7,155 bases of DNA, taken from contig USKU01000065.1 of assembly GCA_900555335.1 (NCBI GenBank), positions 1 to 7,155 of the forward strand. The letters run 5' to 3'. Under the pieces are notes generated by a model. It was not told the origin of the DNA and searched no databases. It saw only the letters and a program-made list of their open reading frames with translations. How positions within the stretch are numbered: position 1 is the first letter of the stretch; every line of letters begins with the position of its first letter. Of this stretch, positions 5,943 through 7,155 are shown piece after piece. This DNA comes from an uncultured Atopobium sp. Lineage in GTDB: Bacteria > Actinomycetota > Coriobacteriia > Coriobacteriales > Atopobiaceae. The translations under genes and the position numbers were made by a program.

Positions 5943-5988
5943 TGAACTGCCTCCCATTTCTTGGACACGAGAAATGGGAGGCAGTTCA
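5943..5988. repeat. 46-bp near-perfect palindrome resembling an IS150-group insertion-sequence end
   Basis: TGAACTGCCTCCCATTTC (5943-5960) pairs perfectly with its reverse complement (5971-5988). The inner TTG/CGA adds three pairs, one a T-G wobble, around the tetraloop GACA, for a 21-bp stem in all. From memory, the opening TGAACTGCCTCCCATTT..TTGGACA closely resembles the terminal repeats of IS150-group (IS3 family) elements, which begin TGTACTGCACCCATTTTGTTGGAC and also hold an inner hairpin. No transposase gene and no 3-bp target duplication (GGA left, AAA right) is visible, so it would be a solitary end or an internally deleted remnant. Confidence 0.55.
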
Positions 5989-5989
5989 A

Positions 5990-6120
5990 AACACACCTAA
6001 GTCAGATAATCTGTCAAAAAGACGTATACATGACGCTGAAAATACCTCAATCATGCAGATTATCTTCATTAGATGTGTAAAATGCCCGCAATTGAGCAGA
6101 ATATCTGACTTAGGTGTGTT
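5990..6120. repeat. 131-bp element bounded by 19-bp perfect inverted repeats
   Basis: Positions 5990-6008 and 6102-6120 are perfect 19-bp inverted repeats (AACACACCTAAGTCAGATA and its reverse complement). Inside are CTCAAT/ATTGAG (6046-6051/6091-6096) and a second 10-bp match, AGATAATCTG (6004-6013) with CAGATTATCT (6056-6065), which shares five bases with the left outer arm. CAGAT-type palindromes occur three times (6003-6013, 6056-6066, 6097-6107). No protein-coding potential is visible. It could be a miniature transposon-like element or a structured RNA. It begins 1 bp after the 46-bp palindrome. Confidence 0.65.
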
Positions 6121-6195
6121 CCGTAGATACAGAATTTATCGATAGTTAAATTTCTTATATAAGTCTATTCATGTTTAAGCATATTAGATGAAGTT

Positions 6196-6241
6196 TATGC
6201 ATAGAGATGCATATCAGGTAGTGCGACCGCCTAACTGCCTG
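6196..6241. repeat. Two adjacent small hairpins
   Basis: TATGCAT-AGAG-ATGCATA (6196-6213) is a perfect 7-bp inverted repeat with a tetraloop. One base later, CAGGTAGT (6215-6222) pairs with ACTGCCTG (6234-6241) across an 11-nt loop with one wobble. No T tract follows either, so they are not obvious terminators. Confidence 0.4.
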
Positions 6242-6264
6242 GCTATCTTGATTAAGAACATGTC

Positions 6265-6343
6265 GATTCTTCAGCAGAACCTACCAAAGCTGCGCTATTT
6301 TGTGGGCCAGGCCTAAAAGCCAACGCTAACACGCTGAAGAATC
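6265..6343. repeat. 79-bp element closed by an 11-bp perfect inverted repeat, related to the 31-nt repeats
   Basis: GATTCTTCAGC (6265-6275) and GCTGAAGAATC (6333-6343) are perfect inverted repeats that close a 57-nt interior. On the minus strand the element ends GGTAGGTTCTGC-TGAA-GAATCG. This matches the tandem-repeat locus at 1600-1692, whose minus strand reads GGTAGGTTTTGCCTGAA..GAATCG. The interior holds AGGCCT and TTTT/AAAA pairs that could fold further. It lies just beyond the rnpB 3' end, so read-through transcripts would carry it. Confidence 0.5.
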
Positions 6344-6346
6344 ATA

Positions 6347-6375
6347 ATCCCCCGCGCAGAAAATGCACGGGGAAT
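6347..6375 (-). terminator. Hairpin after rnpB, probable weak-tract terminator
   Basis: On the minus strand ATTCCCCGTGCA (6375-6364) pairs with TGCGCGGGGGAT (6358-6347) as a 12-bp stem with two G-U wobbles and the 5-nt loop TTTTC. What follows, TATGATTCTT, is only mildly T-rich. The + strand version has mismatches in place of the wobbles, so the fold favours minus transcripts. It starts about 13 bases after the rnpB 3' end. Confidence 0.5.
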
Positions 6376-6388
6376 CTGCATTCAGTAG

Positions 6389-6756
6389 GCAAAGTGGACG
6401 TATAAGCCGGGTTCTGTCGCGGACAACCATTTATCTACTACCAGCATTGCTACTGGTCTCTAGCGCGCAACCCGAGCGCAGTGCGGGCCACACCATAGCG
6501 CTCCTATTTGCGTTTGCTCCGGATGGGGTTTACCAAGCCACGCTGTTGCCAGCATGCTGGTAGTCTCTTACACTACCGTTTCAGCTTTTCTCTTTACGCG
6601 AATGCGCAGGTGAGAGTCTTCTTTTCTGCGGCACTTTCCGTCGGGTCACCCCGCCTGGCCGTTAGCCAGCATCCTGCCCTGTGGAGCCCGGACTTTCCTC
6701 ATAGCACCCTTCCAATTGGCTGGATGGGCACTCCGCGGTTGTCTGGTCCACTTTGC
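6389..6756 (-). ncRNA. rnpB: RNase P RNA (catalytic RNA of ribonuclease P, bacterial class A type)
   Basis: RNase P RNA is the catalytic subunit that removes the 5' leader of precursor tRNAs, acting with the small protein RnpA. The minus strand carries the hallmark 5' conserved block GAGGAAAGTCCGGGCTCC (6700-6683) and the 3' block ACAGAACCCGGCTTAT (6417-6402). The ends pair as helix P1: GCAAAGTGGAC (6756-6746) with GTCCACTTTGC (6399-6389), 11 perfect pairs, which fixes both boundaries to within a few bases. The length of about 368 nt is normal for the family. The extended -10 promoter just upstream and the hairpin just downstream agree with an independent transcript. The RNA is divergent from the crr-like gene. 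The class A assignment is from the overall layout and is less certain than the gene itself. Confidence 0.97.
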
Positions 6757-6763
6757 ATGGGCG

Positions 6764-6772
6764 ATTGTATCA
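6764..6772 (-). promoter_or_regulatory. Extended -10 promoter of rnpB
   Basis: On the minus strand TGATACAAT contains TACAAT with the upstream TG of an extended -10. It ends 7 bases before the 5' end of the P1 helix, the right distance for the transcription start. No good -35 hexamer is present, which extended -10 promoters tolerate. Confidence 0.75.
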
Positions 6773-6848
6773 CGTTCATAAGGCTGGAGGCTCCGAAGTC
6801 AAACAATCTCCAAGTAAATGAGATGTTGCAGCATCAATCCGCGCGGGT

Positions 6849-6875
6849 TTCTCACCATACGCTGAGTGGCGAGAA
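6849..6875. promoter_or_regulatory. Inverted repeat between the rnpB and crr promoters
   Basis: TTCTC-A-CCA (6849-6857) and TGG-C-GAGAA (6867-6875) form a 9-bp inverted repeat with one mismatch (a G-T wobble on the minus strand). It lies about 56-82 bases upstream of the crr -10. It could be an operator for crr, or chance. Nothing else is recognisable in 6773-6930. Confidence 0.3.
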
Positions 6876-6930
6876 GGGTGTGATTTGGCACGTCGTGTTC
6901 ATGAAAAGCAACAGTTGCCTCTTTGAATGC

Positions 6931-6939
6931 TGCTATGAT
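6931..6939 (+). promoter_or_regulatory. Extended -10 promoter of the crr-like gene
   Basis: TGCTATGAT holds TATGAT preceded by TG one base upstream. No -35 hexamer is found at 17 bp. Transcription would start near 6946, leaving a leader of about 22 nt that contains the ribosome binding site. Confidence 0.6.
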
Positions 6940-6967
6940 GGATAGGCTTACATACGAAAGGACTAGC

Positions 6968-7155
6968 ATGGGACTCTTTGATCTTTTCAAGAAATCTTCT
7001 AAGACTGCTGCACCAGAGGCTCTTGTTGTTTCTGATTACACTGCTAAAACAATTTATGCGCCAGCAAGCGGAAAAGTTGTTGCGCTAGAGAACGTTCCTG
7101 ATCCTGTTTTTGCAGGTGGCATGCTTGGCCAGGGTCTGGGTATCTGGCCTTCCGA
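6968..7155 (+). CDS. crr: Glucose-type PTS phosphocarrier protein EIIA, N-terminal part (cut by the window edge)
   Basis: Only the first 62 codons are present. The protein opens MGLFDLFKK, like the stand-alone EIIA-Glc (Crr), and continues with the EIIA-type block YAPASGKVVALENVPDPVFAGGMLGQGLGIWPS, which matches the conserved APasG-V-L-VPD-VFA-G-G-P pattern of the PTS_EIIA_1 family. EIIA accepts a phosphate from HPr on a histidine and passes it to an EIIB in glucose-family sugar uptake; both functional histidines lie beyond the window. AAAGGA (6957-6962) lies 5 bases before the ATG, fixing the start. The IIA module can also end longer IICBA transporters, but beginning at this residue argues for a separate IIA protein. 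The family is confident; the gene symbol is an inference from family resemblance. Confidence 0.88.
   Translation, partial: MGLFDLFKKSSKTAAPEALVVSDYTAKTIYAPASGKVVALENVPDPVFAGGMLGQGLGIWPS

Noticed and set aside
5855..6145. 96-codon + strand frame
   Set aside because: It runs through the promoter of the minus-strand membrane gene and both inverted-repeat elements; no family resemblance.
6121..6388. tRNA, SRP RNA or tmRNA in the structured gap
   Set aside because: I looked for a T-loop (GTTCAAATC-like), the SRP GGAA-loop core and tmRNA ends and found none.
6508..6945. 145-codon + strand frame
   Set aside because: It covers rnpB in antisense and the crr promoter; RNase P RNA signatures are unmistakable there.

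Overview
This window looks like a chromosomal segment of a moderate-GC, Gram-positive-type anaerobe. My best guess is the Coriobacteriia (Atopobium/Lancefieldella/Olsenella group). The guess rests on a sortase-type surface adhesin, a LytTR-DUF3021 gene pair, a class A-like RNase P RNA and a glucose-type PTS IIA protein. Nothing in the sequence names a species, so the taxonomy is inference.

Layout from left to right. Positions 1-288 are a control region. On the + strand follows a DNA-binding membrane protein: an XRE helix-turn-helix joined to about six membrane segments (289-1416). It faces a minus-strand operon encoding a LytTR DNA-binding regulator (2325-2771) and, downstream of it, a four-helix DUF3021 membrane protein (1713-2228). 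The convergent ends are separated by one terminator for each direction, plus three tandem 31-nt repeats. Upstream of the LytTR gene lies a GC-rich, repeat-dense stretch (about 2900-3210). The 688-aa surface adhesin gene (3212-5278, minus strand) ends there. The adhesin has a signal peptide, a beta-rich N-terminal region, an isopeptide/D2-like domain, a SHIRT domain, a DUF11/isopeptide domain and an unusual TPYTG sorting signal. Next come a 279-bp control region with palindromic ACTATT/AATAGT half-sites and a small two-helix membrane protein (5558-5872, minus strand). The reading frame of that protein appears to have shifted near its C terminus.

Positions 5873-6388 hold no convincing gene but are full of inverted repeats. 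These include a 46-bp near-perfect palindrome that resembles an IS150-group insertion-sequence end, an abutting 131-bp element bounded by 19-bp perfect inverted repeats, and a 79-bp element that shares a motif with the 31-nt repeats near 1600. The RNase P RNA gene (rnpB, minus strand, about 6389-6756) follows. Divergent from it is the start of a crr-like glucose PTS IIA gene, which runs off the right edge (6968-7155). Both have extended -10 promoters.

How the parts may work together: two unrelated membrane-linked regulators (XRE-membrane and LytTR-DUF3021) sit next to a cell-surface adhesin, so this may be an envelope-sensing and surface-display locus. That link is inferred from proximity and from weak operator similarity only. 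rnpB and crr are housekeeping genes. The most unusual content is in the intergenic repeats and the probable frameshift rather than in a recognisable new multi-gene system.
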